Assembly (NCBI RefSeq): GCF_007483665.1
Contig: NZ_ML660184.1
Coordinates: 102,932 to 166,931, forward strand
Reading direction: 5' to 3'
DNA length: 64,000 nt
DNA from: Catellatospora sichuanensis
GTDB taxonomy: Bacteria > Actinomycetota > Actinomycetes > Mycobacteriales > Micromonosporaceae
The notes under the pieces are model-generated. The model saw only the letters and a program-made list of their open reading frames with translations. It had not been told where the DNA came from and made no database searches. The position numbers and the translations under genes were made by a program. This document shows positions 17,267 through 25,912 of the stretch, in pieces (position 1 is the stretch's first letter; every line of letters begins with the position of its first letter).

Positions 17267-18928
17267 TCAGATCCGTCCCACGCCGGCGCCCGCGGTCACT
17301 GCCGCGGGCACGGTGCCCGGGGCCGCCACGGTATAGGCGTAGGACGTGCCGGGGTCGGCCACCGTGCCGGAGACCTCGCAGGTTCCGGAGCCGACGAACA
17401 CGTTGTTGCGCTGGACGAGCCGGCCCGGGCCGCTGTCGGCGTAGCCGCTCGCCGAGAAGCAGGGGAACGGCACGTCCTGGAAGTAGTTGCCCTCCAGCAG
17501 GACGCCGCCGTCCTGGGTGGACGCGACGCCGTACAGCTCGTTGGCCAGGAAGTAGTTGTTGTAGACGTGCACCGGGTCGCCCCAGCGCACGCGGGGGTGG
17601 CGCTGGCGGCTGTGGTCGAAGAAGTTGTGGTGGATGGTCACCTTGAGGTGGCCGACGTCCTCGCTCGCGCTGCCGTCGGAGTGGCCGATCAGCATCGACT
17701 TGTCGGTGTGGTCGAAGTGGTTCCAGGAGACGGTCACGTACTCCGCGCCGCGGACGATGTCGATGGAGCCGTCGACGGGGGCCACGAAGCGGTTGTGGTC
17801 GATCCAGACGTGGTGCGAGTTCTGGCCCACGTTGACCGCGTCGTCCTCGGCGCCAGTGAAGGTCAGGTTCCTGACGATCACGTTGTACGAGCGGTAGAAG
17901 TCGAACCCGCCGCCGCTGATCGTCGCGTTGGAGCCGAGCCCGACGATCGTCTTGTTCGGGCGTACCCCCCGCTTGCTGTCGATGGTGATCGTGCCCTGCA
18001 CCTGGATGACCATCGGCCCGATGGCGTCGATGGCGGCCAGCAGCTCAGCCGTGGTGTCGACCACCACCGTCGGGCCGCCCACGCCGCCGTAGGTGCCGTT
18101 CTGGCCAAGTGCATTCACGCTCGCAAATCCGTCGGCCTGGTTCGGCGGCACCGGGCCGGGGCTGGTGCTCGGCGACGGGCTCGGCGGCCGCGACGGGGAG
18201 GCGCTCGGGCGCGGGCTGCTGCTCGGGCTCGGTGACGCGCTCGCGGAGGCGGACGGGCTCGGTGCGGGTGACGCGCTGGCCGAGGGTGACGGCGGCGGGC
18301 TGACACTCGGGCTCGGCGGGGTGCCGGGGCCGCCGTCGACGGTCACGTCGTCGAAGGCCGCGCTCGCGTAGGACGCCGACAGGCCGACCCGCCCGGCGGC
18401 GAACGTGCCGTCGGTCGCGGTCAGCAGGGTCGCCCCGTTGACCGCGCCGGACAGCTGGGAGCCGCTGACCCGCAGCGCGAGCGTGTACCAGGTGCCGGTG
18501 GTGACGCCCACCGGCGCGCTGGCGAGGGTCGTCACGCCGCCGCCGGAGACCCGGCGCAGCTGCGCCGTCCCGCCGCCGGTCAGCACGAGCGCGTAGAAGC
18601 TGGTCATGTTCTGGGCGCGGGCGACGACACCCGCCGACCGGGTGCTGTTGCCGAACGCCGTCGGCTGCACCCGGGCCTGGACCGTGTAGTCGATCCACGC
18701 GGTCGAGCCCGCCTGGGCCTTGGCGTCCGCGCCGGTGCTCGACTGGCGGTAGGCCTGGCCGGACACCGACCAGCTGCCGCCCGAGGTCGACCAGCCGCTC
18801 GCGTTGCCGTCGGCGAAGTCGTCGCTGAGCAGCGTGGCCGCGTCGGCCCGGCTGACCGCGACGGCGCTGAACGCCACCGTCGCGGCGAGCACGGCCGTGG
18901 CGACCCACGCCCGGTGTGCCGCCCTCAT
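17267..18928 (-). CDS. Secreted pectate lyase (PL1) with N-terminal LamG-like domain
   Basis: The 553-residue protein has a signal peptide ending ADAA, an N-terminal beta-sandwich domain (LLSDDFADGNASGWSTSGG..., about 35-200), a Pro-Ser linker of about 60 residues, and a PL1 right-handed beta-helix. PL1 motifs are WIDHNRF, the Ca2+-binding acidic stretch DGSIDIVRGAEYVTVSWNHF, VTIHHNFF and the catalytic Arg in RHPRVRWG. It cleaves polygalacturonate by Ca2+-dependent beta-elimination outside the cell. It is a paralog of the gene at 19002-20681. Its ATG overlaps the stop of a 21-codon ORF, and it probably shares that gene's promoter. Confidence 0.92.
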   Translation of the reverse strand: MRAAHRAWVATAVLAATVAFSAVAVSRADAATLLSDDFADGNASGWSTSGGSWSVSGQAYRQSSTGADAKAQAGSTAWIDYTVQARVQPTAFGNSTRSAGVVARAQNMTSFYALVLTGGGTAQLRRVSGGGVTTLASAPVGVTTGTWYTLALRVSGSQLSGAVNGATLLTATDGTFAAGRVGLSASYASAAFDDVTVDGGPGTPPSPSVSPPPSPSASASPAPSPSASASASPSPSSSPRPSASPSRPPSPSPSTSPGPVPPNQADGFASVNALGQNGTYGGVGGPTVVVDTTAELLAAIDAIGPMVIQVQGTITIDSKRGVRPNKTIVGLGSNATISGGGFDFYRSYNVIVRNLTFTGAEDDAVNVGQNSHHVWIDHNRFVAPVDGSIDIVRGAEYVTVSWNHFDHTDKSMLIGHSDGSASEDVGHLKVTIHHNFFDHSRQRHPRVRWGDPVHVYNNYFLANELYGVASTQDGGVLLEGNYFQDVPFPCFSASGYADSGPGRLVQRNNVFVGSGTCEVSGTVADPGTSYAYTVAAPGTVPAAVTAGAGVGRI

Positions 18929-18990
18929 GCCGCCACCTCGACAGACTCGTCGACGGCGAAGGGCTGGACTGTCACGACGCGCTCGATCAT
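18925..18990 (-). CDS. 21-codon ORF coupled to the downstream pectate lyase
   Basis: ATG 18990, preceded by GAGGGGG at 8 nt, opens a 21-residue reading frame (starts MIERVVTVQP, ends EVAA). Its TGA overlaps the ATG of the pectate lyase gene as ATGA. It sits between the two pectate lyase genes. Its likely job is to bring ribosomes to the lyase start, which lacks a good RBS of its own. Whether the peptide has a function is unknown. Confidence 0.5.
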   Translation of the reverse strand: MIERVVTVQPFAVDESVEVAA

Positions 18991-19001
18991 GGCGTACCCC
19001 C

Positions 19002-20681
19002 TCAGATCTTTCCGACGCCCGCGCCCGCCGGGACGATCGTCGGCACGGAGGCCGGGTCGTCCACGGTGTACGGGTAGAAGGTCGCCGGGTCGGTGACGGT
19101 GCCGCGCACCTCGATCGGGTGGTTGCACTCGACGAGGATGTTGTTGCGCTCGACCATGCGGCCCAGCGGGCCGCTGAACTCGACCCGGCCCGGGTTGTTG
19201 ACGCTGAAGAAGTAGTTGCCCTCGACGAACAGGCCGGACTCGTTGGTCGACGCGATGCCGTAGCTGTTGTCGAAGTAGTAGTTGTTGTAGACGTGCACCA
19301 GCGGCGAGAAGCGCACCCGCGGGTTGCGCTGGTCGGAGCGGTCGAAGAAGTTGTGGTGGTACGTCACCCGCAGCCGGCCGGTGTCCTGCGCGCCGTTGGC
19401 GTCGTCGTGGCCGACCAGGGTCGTCTTGTCGTGGTCGTGGAACCTGTTCCAGGACACCGTGAGCAGGTCGGAGCCGCGTTTGATGTCGAGCGCGCCGTCG
19501 CCGCCGTCGGACAGGTCGTTGTGGTCGATCCAGATGTGGTGCGAGAACATCTGCACGTTGATCAGGTCGTCGGTGGCGCCGCTGATGGACAGGTTCCGGA
19601 TGATGATGTTGTGCACCGCGTTCGCGGGCGGCGAGGTCACCGCGTCGCTGACCGGCACGCCGATGTTCAGGCCCCCGCCGACCAGGCGCGCGGTCGAGCC
19701 CAGGCCCACGATCGTCTTGTCGGAGCTGACGTTGTGCATGCCGTCCGTGGTGCCCGTCGGCAGCGTGATCGTGCCCGACACCTGGATCGTGTACGGCCCG
19801 GTGCGGGCGATGTAGTCCAGGAACTCCTCGGTGGTGTCCACGGTGACGACCGGCCCGCCGGCCCCGCCCGTGGTGGTGGCCTGACCGTATCCGGCAACCG
19901 TGGCGAACCCGTCCGGCTGCCCCGGCCCCGGCGGGTTCGGCGGCGGCCCGCTCGGACTCGGGCTGGCGCTGGGACTGGCGCTCGGGCTGGGGCTGCTGGG
20001 CCGCGGACTCGCGCTCGGGCTGCTGCTCGAGCTCGGGCTCGCGGACGGACCCGTGCTCGGGCTCGGCGACGGGCCGGCCGCGTCGGCGACGAGCACGTCG
20101 TCGAAGTTCGCGGCCGCGTTGTAGGTGGCCACGCCGATCTGGCCGGTGGCGAACTGGCTGTCCACGGCGGACACCGCAGCGCCGCCGTTGACGCTGCCCC
20201 GCAGGCTGCTGCCACTGACGTTCAGGCTCAGCGTGTACCAGGCGCCGGTGGTGACGGTCACCGCCGCACTGGCCAGGGTCGTCGACGATCCGCCGACCAG
20301 CTTCTTGAGCTCGACCGTGTTGTTGGTGCGCAGCGCCAGGTAGTAGTAGCTGGTGTTGGACTGCGCCCTGGCCAGCAGCGCGGCGAACCGGTTCGTGCCG
20401 TTGACCGCGGTCAGCTTCACCCGCGCGGTCACCGTGTAGTTCGCCCAGGCCGTCGAGCCCGCCCGGGCCCGGGCGTCGGAACTCGTGCCCGCCTGCCGCA
20501 GCACTGAAGTCCCGTCGGCGGCGACCGACCAGGTCCCGCCGGACGTGGTCCAGCCGGACGAGTTGCCATCGTTGAAGTCGTCGCTGAACAGCGTGGCGGC
20601 GTTGGCGGTGCCCGCGTACAGCATCGCCGCCGCCACCGTGGCCGCCACCGCGGCGGTGGCGAGCCGGAAACGTACCTTCAT
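19002..20681 (-). CDS. Secreted pectate lyase (PL1) with N-terminal LamG-like domain, paralog
   Basis: The 559-residue protein has the same layout as its neighbour: signal peptide (ends TANA), LFSDDFNDGNSSGWTTSGG-type beta-sandwich, Ser-Pro linker and PL1 beta-helix with WIDHNDLSDGGDGALDI, VTYHHNFF and RNPRVRF. The catalytic Arg is kept; the acidic Ca2+ ligands differ in detail, so product profile may differ. RBS GGAAGG precedes the ATG. It is the first gene after a LacI-type operator/promoter and is followed, with no visible terminator, by the coupled ORF and the second lyase. Confidence 0.92.
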   Translation of the reverse strand: MKVRFRLATAAVAATVAAAMLYAGTANAATLFSDDFNDGNSSGWTTSGGTWSVAADGTSVLRQAGTSSDARARAGSTAWANYTVTARVKLTAVNGTNRFAALLARAQSNTSYYYLALRTNNTVELKKLVGGSSTTLASAAVTVTTGAWYTLSLNVSGSSLRGSVNGGAAVSAVDSQFATGQIGVATYNAAANFDDVLVADAAGPSPSPSTGPSASPSSSSSPSASPRPSSPSPSASPSASPSPSGPPPNPPGPGQPDGFATVAGYGQATTTGGAGGPVVTVDTTEEFLDYIARTGPYTIQVSGTITLPTGTTDGMHNVSSDKTIVGLGSTARLVGGGLNIGVPVSDAVTSPPANAVHNIIIRNLSISGATDDLINVQMFSHHIWIDHNDLSDGGDGALDIKRGSDLLTVSWNRFHDHDKTTLVGHDDANGAQDTGRLRVTYHHNFFDRSDQRNPRVRFSPLVHVYNNYYFDNSYGIASTNESGLFVEGNYFFSVNNPGRVEFSGPLGRMVERNNILVECNHPIEVRGTVTDPATFYPYTVDDPASVPTIVPAGAGVGKI

Positions 20682-20749
20682 GCGCCTTCCTTCCGCGAGA
20701 CCGGATCGTCAAGAGATCGAAACATCGACACAACTCGACGTAGTACCCG

Positions 20750-20779
20750 AGCATAGGAAAGCGCTTTCCGCGCATGCAA
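20750..20779 (-). promoter_or_regulatory. Pectate lyase promoter with a LacI-type operator in its spacer
   Basis: On the minus strand -35 TTGCAT (20774-20779) and -10 TATGCT (20750-20755) have an 18-bp spacer that contains the perfect palindrome GGAAAGCGCTTTCC (20756-20769). Central CG and A/T-flanked arms are typical of LacI-family operators. A repressor here would block RNA polymerase directly. Its gene is not adjacent. Confidence 0.75.
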
Positions 20780-20838
20780 GACAATCGATGTGCAGGTTTG
20801 TTGCAGCCCACCGCCCACGCACCGCCGCATCCCGCGTT

Positions 20839-20893
20839 GATCATGAACTTAGGGGCAGGTTCGGCGGCGTGTCGCCGGCCTAAGTTCATGATC
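20839..20893. repeat. TTGATCATGAACTT-family interspersed palindrome, copy 2
   Basis: Arms GATCATGAACTTA and TAAGTTCATGATC enclose the core GGTTCGGCGGCGTGTC shared with copies 1 and 3. It lies between the pectate lyase promoter and the SDR gene, which are divergent. Confidence 0.8.
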
Positions 20894-20949
20894 GTCGGGG
20901 GAGGACGGTCAGTTGACCTCAAGTGCGGTGGAGGTGGTGGGATATCGGC

Positions 20950-21678
20950 ATGATCTTCGAGGGACTGCGGGTGGCGGTCACCGGCGCGGGACGGGACACC
21001 GGGCGGCTGCTCGCCGCCGACTTCGCGGCCCGGGGCGCGCACGTGTACCTGTCCGCCCGGGACGTCGGCGCCGCCACCGCCACCGCTGACCTGATCAACA
21101 AGGACGGGCCGGGCCGCGCCGAGGCGTTCCGGTGCGACCTGGCCGACCCCGACGCGGTACGCGGGTTCGCCGCCGCGCTCGCCGAACGGACCGGTCACCT
21201 CGACGTGCTCGTCAACAACGCGGCCGCGTACGCGAAAGGGCCAGGTCTGGAGGACGCCCCCGACGACGCCATCGTGTCGATGATCAGCGGGGCGGCGACC
21301 GGGACGACGCTGCTGATCAAGCACCTGTTGCCACTGTTGCGGGCATCGACCCGACCGGACGTCGTCAACCTGATCTCCGGTTGCGGCGAGACCGGCCACC
21401 ACCGCTCGACCGCCCATCCGGCCTTCTACGCCGCCAAACACGCGCAGGCGGGGCTGGCCGGCATCCTGTCGCACCGGCTGCGCCCCGAGGGCATCCGGGT
21501 GATCTCGCTGTACCCACCGGACTTCGTGCAGGACGGGCCGCGTACCGCCGAGGCGATGCTCACGGCGCGCTCGGTCGCCGACTGCGTGCTTTTCGCGGTG
21601 GGCCAGCCGCGCGACTGCTTCATCCGAGAGTTCCGGTTCGAGCAGGAGCAGGCCGCTTCCGGCCCGGCCACCACGTGA
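20950..21678 (+). CDS. Short-chain dehydrogenase/reductase (SDR)
   Basis: The 242-residue Rossmann protein has a cofactor motif VAVTGAGRDTGRLLA (TGxxxxxG with Asp in place of one Gly), the structural NNAAAYA motif, a Ser in LISGCGETG and the catalytic pair Tyr/Lys in FYAAKHAQAGL. The sequence R-D after the second strand (SARDVG) suggests NADP(H). Substrate unknown. A GGAGG lies about 15 nt before ATG 20950, which is longer than ideal; the start is not certain. Confidence 0.8.
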   Translation: MIFEGLRVAVTGAGRDTGRLLAADFAARGAHVYLSARDVGAATATADLINKDGPGRAEAFRCDLADPDAVRGFAAALAERTGHLDVLVNNAAAYAKGPGLEDAPDDAIVSMISGAATGTTLLIKHLLPLLRASTRPDVVNLISGCGETGHHRSTAHPAFYAAKHAQAGLAGILSHRLRPEGIRVISLYPPDFVQDGPRTAEAMLTARSVADCVLFAVGQPRDCFIREFRFEQEQAASGPATT

Positions 21679-21733
21679 CCCCGACGGCACACGACGGCGG
21701 CGAAGCACCGGCCAGCCTGTGTCGGCCGCGGCA

Positions 21734-21776
21734 CGACGGGCGCGCCCCGGTCCCATCGCCGGTGGCGCGCCCGTCG
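21734..21776. terminator. 13-bp perfect hairpin between convergent genes
   Basis: Arms 21734-21746 and 21764-21776 are fully complementary, between the SDR gene on the plus strand and the membrane protein gene ending at 21787 on the minus strand. It can serve both directions. Confidence 0.75.
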
Positions 21777-21786
21777 CGGGCGGGGC

Positions 21787-22467
21787 TCAGCCGACCAGTG
21801 ACCAGCCCGGCAGTTGGGCCAGGGTCAGCAGCTGCTCCACGGTGAAAGCCGTTCCGCCGGCGGCGGTGACCATCACCGCGGTGTCGTCGAGCCGGTAGTT
21901 CTCCGCCTGGCGGGACGGCGCCGCACCGGCGCCCTCCGTGACGACGTAGTTGACCGAGCCGTCGGCGCCCTCGGTGCGCTCGCAGGACATGTCCGGGCCG
22001 TTCTTGGCGCACCCGTCCTCCAGCGGGATGAGCGCCCGCCGCACGATGATCGCCAGCTGGACGCCGCCGGAGGACCAGCGGGCCACGTACCAGTAGCCGT
22101 CCGTTGCGGCGCCCCACTCGCCCCGCTCCACGGTGAACACCGTGCCGGCCGGGACGCCGAACTCCGGACCGAGCTCCCGCAGTTGCGCGGTGAGGCGCGC
22201 GGCCAGCAGTTCCTGCCGCGGATCGGCGGAGACCGGCGGCACGAGCTGAGTGGCACCGCTCTCCGGCTGCCACGGCGCGCCGCCGTCCAGCGGTGCCAGG
22301 CCGACGGCGGCGACCGCCATGGCCACCGCAAGGCCGAGCCCACCGGTGCCTACGGCCCAGCGCGTCGACACCTGCCTGCGGCGTACCCGCCGGGTCAGAT
22401 CGTCGAGGTCGATGGCGGGCGGCGGCGGGTCGGCCACGGCGGTCTTCAGCATCTCCTGCAGGTTCAT
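21787..22467 (-). CDS. Membrane protein partner of the adjacent ECF sigma factor
   Basis: The 226-residue protein has a 35-residue cytoplasmic part, a membrane helix (VGTGGLGLAVAMAVAAVGLA) and an extracytoplasmic domain with a Cys pair (EDGCAKNGPDMSCERTEG). Its ATG overlaps the sigma stop codon as ATGA. The gene order and coupling are those of an anti-sigma factor, but no known anti-sigma motif is visible. The outer domain differs from those at 4250, 33786 and 35275. Confidence 0.6.
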   Translation of the reverse strand: MNLQEMLKTAVADPPPPAIDLDDLTRRVRRRQVSTRWAVGTGGLGLAVAMAVAAVGLAPLDGGAPWQPESGATQLVPPVSADPRQELLAARLTAQLRELGPEFGVPAGTVFTVERGEWGAATDGYWYVARWSSGGVQLAIIVRRALIPLEDGCAKNGPDMSCERTEGADGSVNYVVTEGAGAAPSRQAENYRLDDTAVMVTAAGGTAFTVEQLLTLAQLPGWSLVG

Positions 22468-22973
22468 CGCGCTGCCTCCTCGGCGGTCTCCGGAACGGGG
22501 ACGAGCGCCGCGCGCAGGGTGTCCAGCGCGCGCGACGTCTGGCTCTTGACCGTGCCCGTGCTGCAGCCGAGCACCGCGGCGGTCTCCTCGACCGACAGGT
22601 CGTCGTAGAAGCGCAGCACGATGACGGCCCTGCGCCGGGCGGGCAGCGCGGCGAGGTGGCCCATGATGGCGAGGCGCTCGTCCACCACCCGGTCCGCTGC
22701 GGCGACGGCCCGCACCGGCAGCACCGCTGTCGCCCACTCCCGCCGCCACGGGCGACGGCGCTCGTCCAGCCAGGTGCGCAGCAGCACCTGGCGGACGTAC
22801 GAGTCGATGTTCTCCAGCTCACGGATGCGCCGCCAGTGCCGCATGAGCTTCATGACGGCGGTCGACGTGACGTCGTCCGCGGCGTGCCAGTCACCGCACA
22901 GCAGGTATGCCGTGCGGCGCAACTGGTCGAGCCGGCCTGTCACGTACTCGCGGAAATCGGAGTCGTCCGGCAT
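22464..22973 (-). CDS. SigE-family ECF RNA polymerase sigma factor
   Basis: The 169-residue sigma-70 family protein has region 2 (FREYVTGRLDQLRRTAYLLC, then HAADDVTSTAVMKLMRHW) and region 4 (LPARRRAVIVLRFYDDLSVEETAAVLGCSTGTVKSQTSRALDTLR). It directs RNA polymerase to an unknown stress or envelope regulon. ATG 22973 is preceded by GAGGGG. It is translationally coupled to the membrane protein downstream. Confidence 0.9.
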   Translation of the reverse strand: MPDDSDFREYVTGRLDQLRRTAYLLCGDWHAADDVTSTAVMKLMRHWRRIRELENIDSYVRQVLLRTWLDERRRPWRREWATAVLPVRAVAAADRVVDERLAIMGHLAALPARRRAVIVLRFYDDLSVEETAAVLGCSTGTVKSQTSRALDTLRAALVPVPETAEEAAR

Positions 22974-23071
22974 CGCCTCACCCCTCTCGGTCGCCGTCAA
23001 AACGGCGGCTTCGGGCGCGTGGGTTGCTCGGCCGGACGAACCGGTTCGCCGGCGGCCCGACCCACGCTGAT

Positions 23072-23129
23072 GATCATGAAGTGGTGGACGTGACACGCCG
23101 CCGAACCGTGCCATAGGTTCATGATCAAC
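23072..23129. repeat. TTGATCATGAACTT-family interspersed palindrome, copy 3 (inverted)
   Basis: Read on the minus strand it gives TTGATCATGAACCTATGGC, then GGTTCGGCGGCGTGTCAC, then an ATGATC-containing end, matching copies 1 and 2. It lies between the divergent sigma and ligase genes. Confidence 0.8.
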
Positions 23130-23202
23130 ACGAAACGTGAGAACGGGCTGGGAAAACGGGGGGATTGGCGCGGGGTGGGCGGTTTGCTGGTTGACTGGTG
23201 GC

Positions 23203-24267
23203 ATGGATCTACCGGTGAACCCCCCTGTGGAACCGATGCTGGCCAAGCCGGTGTCGAAGATTCCCGATGAACCGGGTATGACGTTCGAGCCCAAGTGGGA
23301 CGGCTACCGCTGCATCATCTTCCGCGACGGAGACGAGGTCGAGCTGGCCAGCCGCGGCGGCAAGACACTGACCCGATACTTTCCCGAGGTCGTGAACCAG
23401 GCCCTCAAGCAGTTCCCGGCCCGGTCGGTGATCGACTGCGAGCTGGTCTGCATCCGCCGCGACACCGGCCGCATCCCCCGCCTCGACTTCGACATGCTCA
23501 ACCAGCGCATCCACCCGGCGGCCTCCCGGGTGAACAAGCTGTCCGTGGAGACCCCCGCCGACATCATCGCGTTCGACCTGCTGGCCCTGGACGACCGGTC
23601 GCTGATGGACCAGCCGTACGCCCAGCGCCGGGCGCTGCTGGCGCAGACCCTGGCCCACGTGGAGCCGCCGGTGCACCTGACCCCGGTCACCACCGACGCG
23701 GACACCGCCCGGGAGTGGTTCACCGCGTTCGAGGGCGCGGGGCTCGACGGGCTCATCACCAAACCGGCCGCCATGCCCTACTCCCCCGGCAAGCGGCTCA
23801 TGTTAAAGATCAAGCACGCGCGCACCGCGGACGTGGTGGTGGCCGGGTTCCGGTACCACACCTCCGGGCCGGTGGTCGGGTCGCTGCTGCTCGGCCTGTA
23901 CGACGAGCACGGCGTGCTGCACCACGTCGGCGCGAGTTCGGCGTTCACCGCGGCACGCCGGGCCGAGCTGCTGGACGAGCTGGAGCCGTACCGCAACCCC
24001 GCCGAGCACACCTGGGGGTCGGCTTCGGACGGTCAGCGTGTGCCGGGTGCGCCCAGCCGATGGAGTGGGGGGAAGGACCTTGGCTTCGAACCGCTACGCC
24101 CCGAGCTCGTGGTCGAGGTCGGCTACGACGCGATGGAGGGCGACCGCTTCCGGCATACCGCCCAGTTCAAGCGCTGGCGCCCCGACCGCGACCCCCGGTC
24201 CTGCACCTATGACCAGCTCGACCGTCCTATCAGCCTCAACGTCGACGAGGTACTGCGTACCCCGTAG
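23203..24267 (+). CDS. ligC: ATP-dependent DNA ligase, LigC type
   Basis: The 354-residue ligase has the adenylated Lys in motif I, FEPKWDGYRCII (near residue 30), motif III (IIAFDLLALD), motif IV (LDGLITKPA), motif V (RLMLKIKHARTADVVV) and an OB domain ending in FRHTAQFKRWRPDR. LigC enzymes seal nicks in bacterial base-excision or end-joining repair. The pairing with a LigD-type polymerase 1.6 kb away supports an end-joining role. ATG 23203 is chosen on the family start, MDLPVNPPVEPMLAKPV. Confidence 0.9.
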   Translation: MDLPVNPPVEPMLAKPVSKIPDEPGMTFEPKWDGYRCIIFRDGDEVELASRGGKTLTRYFPEVVNQALKQFPARSVIDCELVCIRRDTGRIPRLDFDMLNQRIHPAASRVNKLSVETPADIIAFDLLALDDRSLMDQPYAQRRALLAQTLAHVEPPVHLTPVTTDADTAREWFTAFEGAGLDGLITKPAAMPYSPGKRLMLKIKHARTADVVVAGFRYHTSGPVVGSLLLGLYDEHGVLHHVGASSAFTAARRAELLDELEPYRNPAEHTWGSASDGQRVPGAPSRWSGGKDLGFEPLRPELVVEVGYDAMEGDRFRHTAQFKRWRPDRDPRSCTYDQLDRPISLNVDEVLRTP

Positions 24268-24270
24268 GCT
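24265..24270 (+). promoter_or_regulatory. Probable -10 box of the secreted peptidase gene
   Basis: TAGGCT starts right at the ligase stop codon and would give an mRNA with a leader of about 28 nt before GTG 24306. Confidence 0.45.
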
Positions 24271-24305
24271 CGGGCGGATCCGTTCCGGGGGGAGTGAACA
24301 CGCTC

Positions 24306-25841
24306 GTGCGACTCAGGCTTGACAAGAAGGTGGCGCGCGCCGTCGTCGCGCTGGCGGCCTCGGCACTGACCACCACCGGGTGCATACTCCCGCTGCCCGA
24401 CTTCGGCCGCCGCCCCGAGGCCGCCGCCGTCAGCCCCGAACCGGGCTGGCGGCTGTGCCCGGAGATCGCCGCTGACCTGCTCGGCAAGGCACCGTCCGGA
24501 TACACCTTCGAATGCAAGATCGTGAAGGTGCCGCAGAACTGGCACAAACCCGACGACGGCCAGACCTTCGACATCGAGGTCATGCGGGCCCGGGCCACCG
24601 ACCAGCGCGACCGCATCGGCGCGCTGATGGTCAACCCGGGCGGGCCCGGCGCGTCCGGTGTGGACCTGGCGGCATACCTCACCCTGGGCCTGCCCGCGGA
24701 GATCACCCGGCGCTTCGACATCGTCGGCTTCGACCCGCGCGGCGTCGGCCGCTCCACCCCGGTCGACTGCTACACCGACGCCGACCTGGACGCCACCTTC
24801 GCCAGCGAGCCCGACCCGGTGACGCAGGAGGAGTTCGACGAGGTCCTGGCACTGACCAAGAAGATGGCCGACGGCTGCAAGGCCAAGTACGGCGACCGGC
24901 TGGGCCTGTTCGCCACCGAGCAGGCCGCCCGGGACATGGAGGCGATCCGGGAATCGCTCAACGAGGGCAAGATGAACTACCTCGGCTACTCCTACGGCAC
25001 CCTGCTCGGCGCGGTGTACGCGCAGCTGTACCCGAAGAACATCCGGGCCATGGTGCTCGACGGCGCGGTCGACCCGCTCCAGTCGTCGATCCAGTCCTCG
25101 GAGAGCCAGGCGATGGGCTTCGAGCGCGCGTTCGACAACTTCTCCGCCTGGTGCGCGAAGAACAAGAGCCAGTGCCCGATCGACGGCGACGCCCGCGCCG
25201 TCGTGGAGAAACTGATGCAGGAGGCCGACACCAACCCCGTCGGCAACCCCGACGGGCGCAAGGCCACCGCCGGCTGGATCTTCTGGGGCGTGGTGTCGTC
25301 GCTGTACACCCAGGCCCGCTGGCCCGACCTGGGCCTGGCCCTGGCGGACCTGCAGGACGGCAAGTCCGAGGCGATCTTCGCGCTGGCCGACTCCTACGCC
25401 GACCGCGACGCCAACGGCGAGTACACCAACCTGTTCGACGCCAACGCCGCGGTGAACTGCGCCGACGACGGCAAACCGGCGACCGTCGAGGACATCCGCC
25501 GGCTGCAGTCGGAGTGGCGGGTGAAGTACCCGCTGTTCGGCGCGCCACTGGCGGTGGGCATGCTGACCTGCTCGATCTGGCCCGCCCAGCGCGACCCGTA
25601 CCCGACCGGCAAGGCCGACGGCGCACCGCCGATCCTGGTGGTGGGCACCAAGGGCGACCCGGCCACGCCGTACGAGCAGACCCAGAAGCTCGCCGACATG
25701 CTCGGCGTGGGCGTCGTGCTCACCTGGGACGGCGAGGGCCACACCGCCTACCCGGAGACGCGCTGCATCAACAAGCACGTCAACGACTTCCTGATCAACC
25801 TGGTGGTGCCGCCGCCGGGCACGGTGTGCCCGGCGCAGTGA
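24306..25841 (+). CDS. Secreted alpha/beta-hydrolase, tripeptidyl aminopeptidase (TAP) family lipoprotein
   Basis: The 511-residue protein has a lipoprotein-like N-terminus (ALTTTGC), the oxyanion segment LMVNPGGPGASG, the nucleophile elbow NYLGYSYGTLLG, the acid in VVGTKGDPATPYEQT and the catalytic His in WDGEGHTAYPET, followed by the Cys-containing TAP C-terminal region. Relatives remove N-terminal peptides from secreted proteins. GTG 24306 is preferred over GTG 24294, since GGGGGGAG lies at a normal distance only from the former. Confidence 0.88.
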   Translation: MRLRLDKKVARAVVALAASALTTTGCILPLPDFGRRPEAAAVSPEPGWRLCPEIAADLLGKAPSGYTFECKIVKVPQNWHKPDDGQTFDIEVMRARATDQRDRIGALMVNPGGPGASGVDLAAYLTLGLPAEITRRFDIVGFDPRGVGRSTPVDCYTDADLDATFASEPDPVTQEEFDEVLALTKKMADGCKAKYGDRLGLFATEQAARDMEAIRESLNEGKMNYLGYSYGTLLGAVYAQLYPKNIRAMVLDGAVDPLQSSIQSSESQAMGFERAFDNFSAWCAKNKSQCPIDGDARAVVEKLMQEADTNPVGNPDGRKATAGWIFWGVVSSLYTQARWPDLGLALADLQDGKSEAIFALADSYADRDANGEYTNLFDANAAVNCADDGKPATVEDIRRLQSEWRVKYPLFGAPLAVGMLTCSIWPAQRDPYPTGKADGAPPILVVGTKGDPATPYEQTQKLADMLGVGVVLTWDGEGHTAYPETRCINKHVNDFLINLVVPPPGTVCPAQ

Positions 25842-25860
25842 GCCGCCCGTCGTAGCACGC

Positions 25861-25895
25861 AGATGCCCCGCCACCGGCTCGGTGGCGGGGCATCT
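25861..25895. terminator. 14-bp perfect hairpin between convergent genes
   Basis: The GATGCCCCGCCACC stem (25862-25875) pairs exactly with 25881-25894 around a 5-nt loop, 20 nt after the peptidase stop and before the end of the minus-strand polymerase gene. Confidence 0.85.
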
Positions 25896-25912
25896 CCGCG
25901 TCCGCGGACGAG

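Noticed and set aside
18127-18300. Tandem-looking short repeats in the linker regions (also 12749-12870 and 19927-20080), considered as CRISPR or minisatellite
   Set aside because: They encode Ser-Pro linkers in frame, with irregular units and no constant repeat-spacer pattern.
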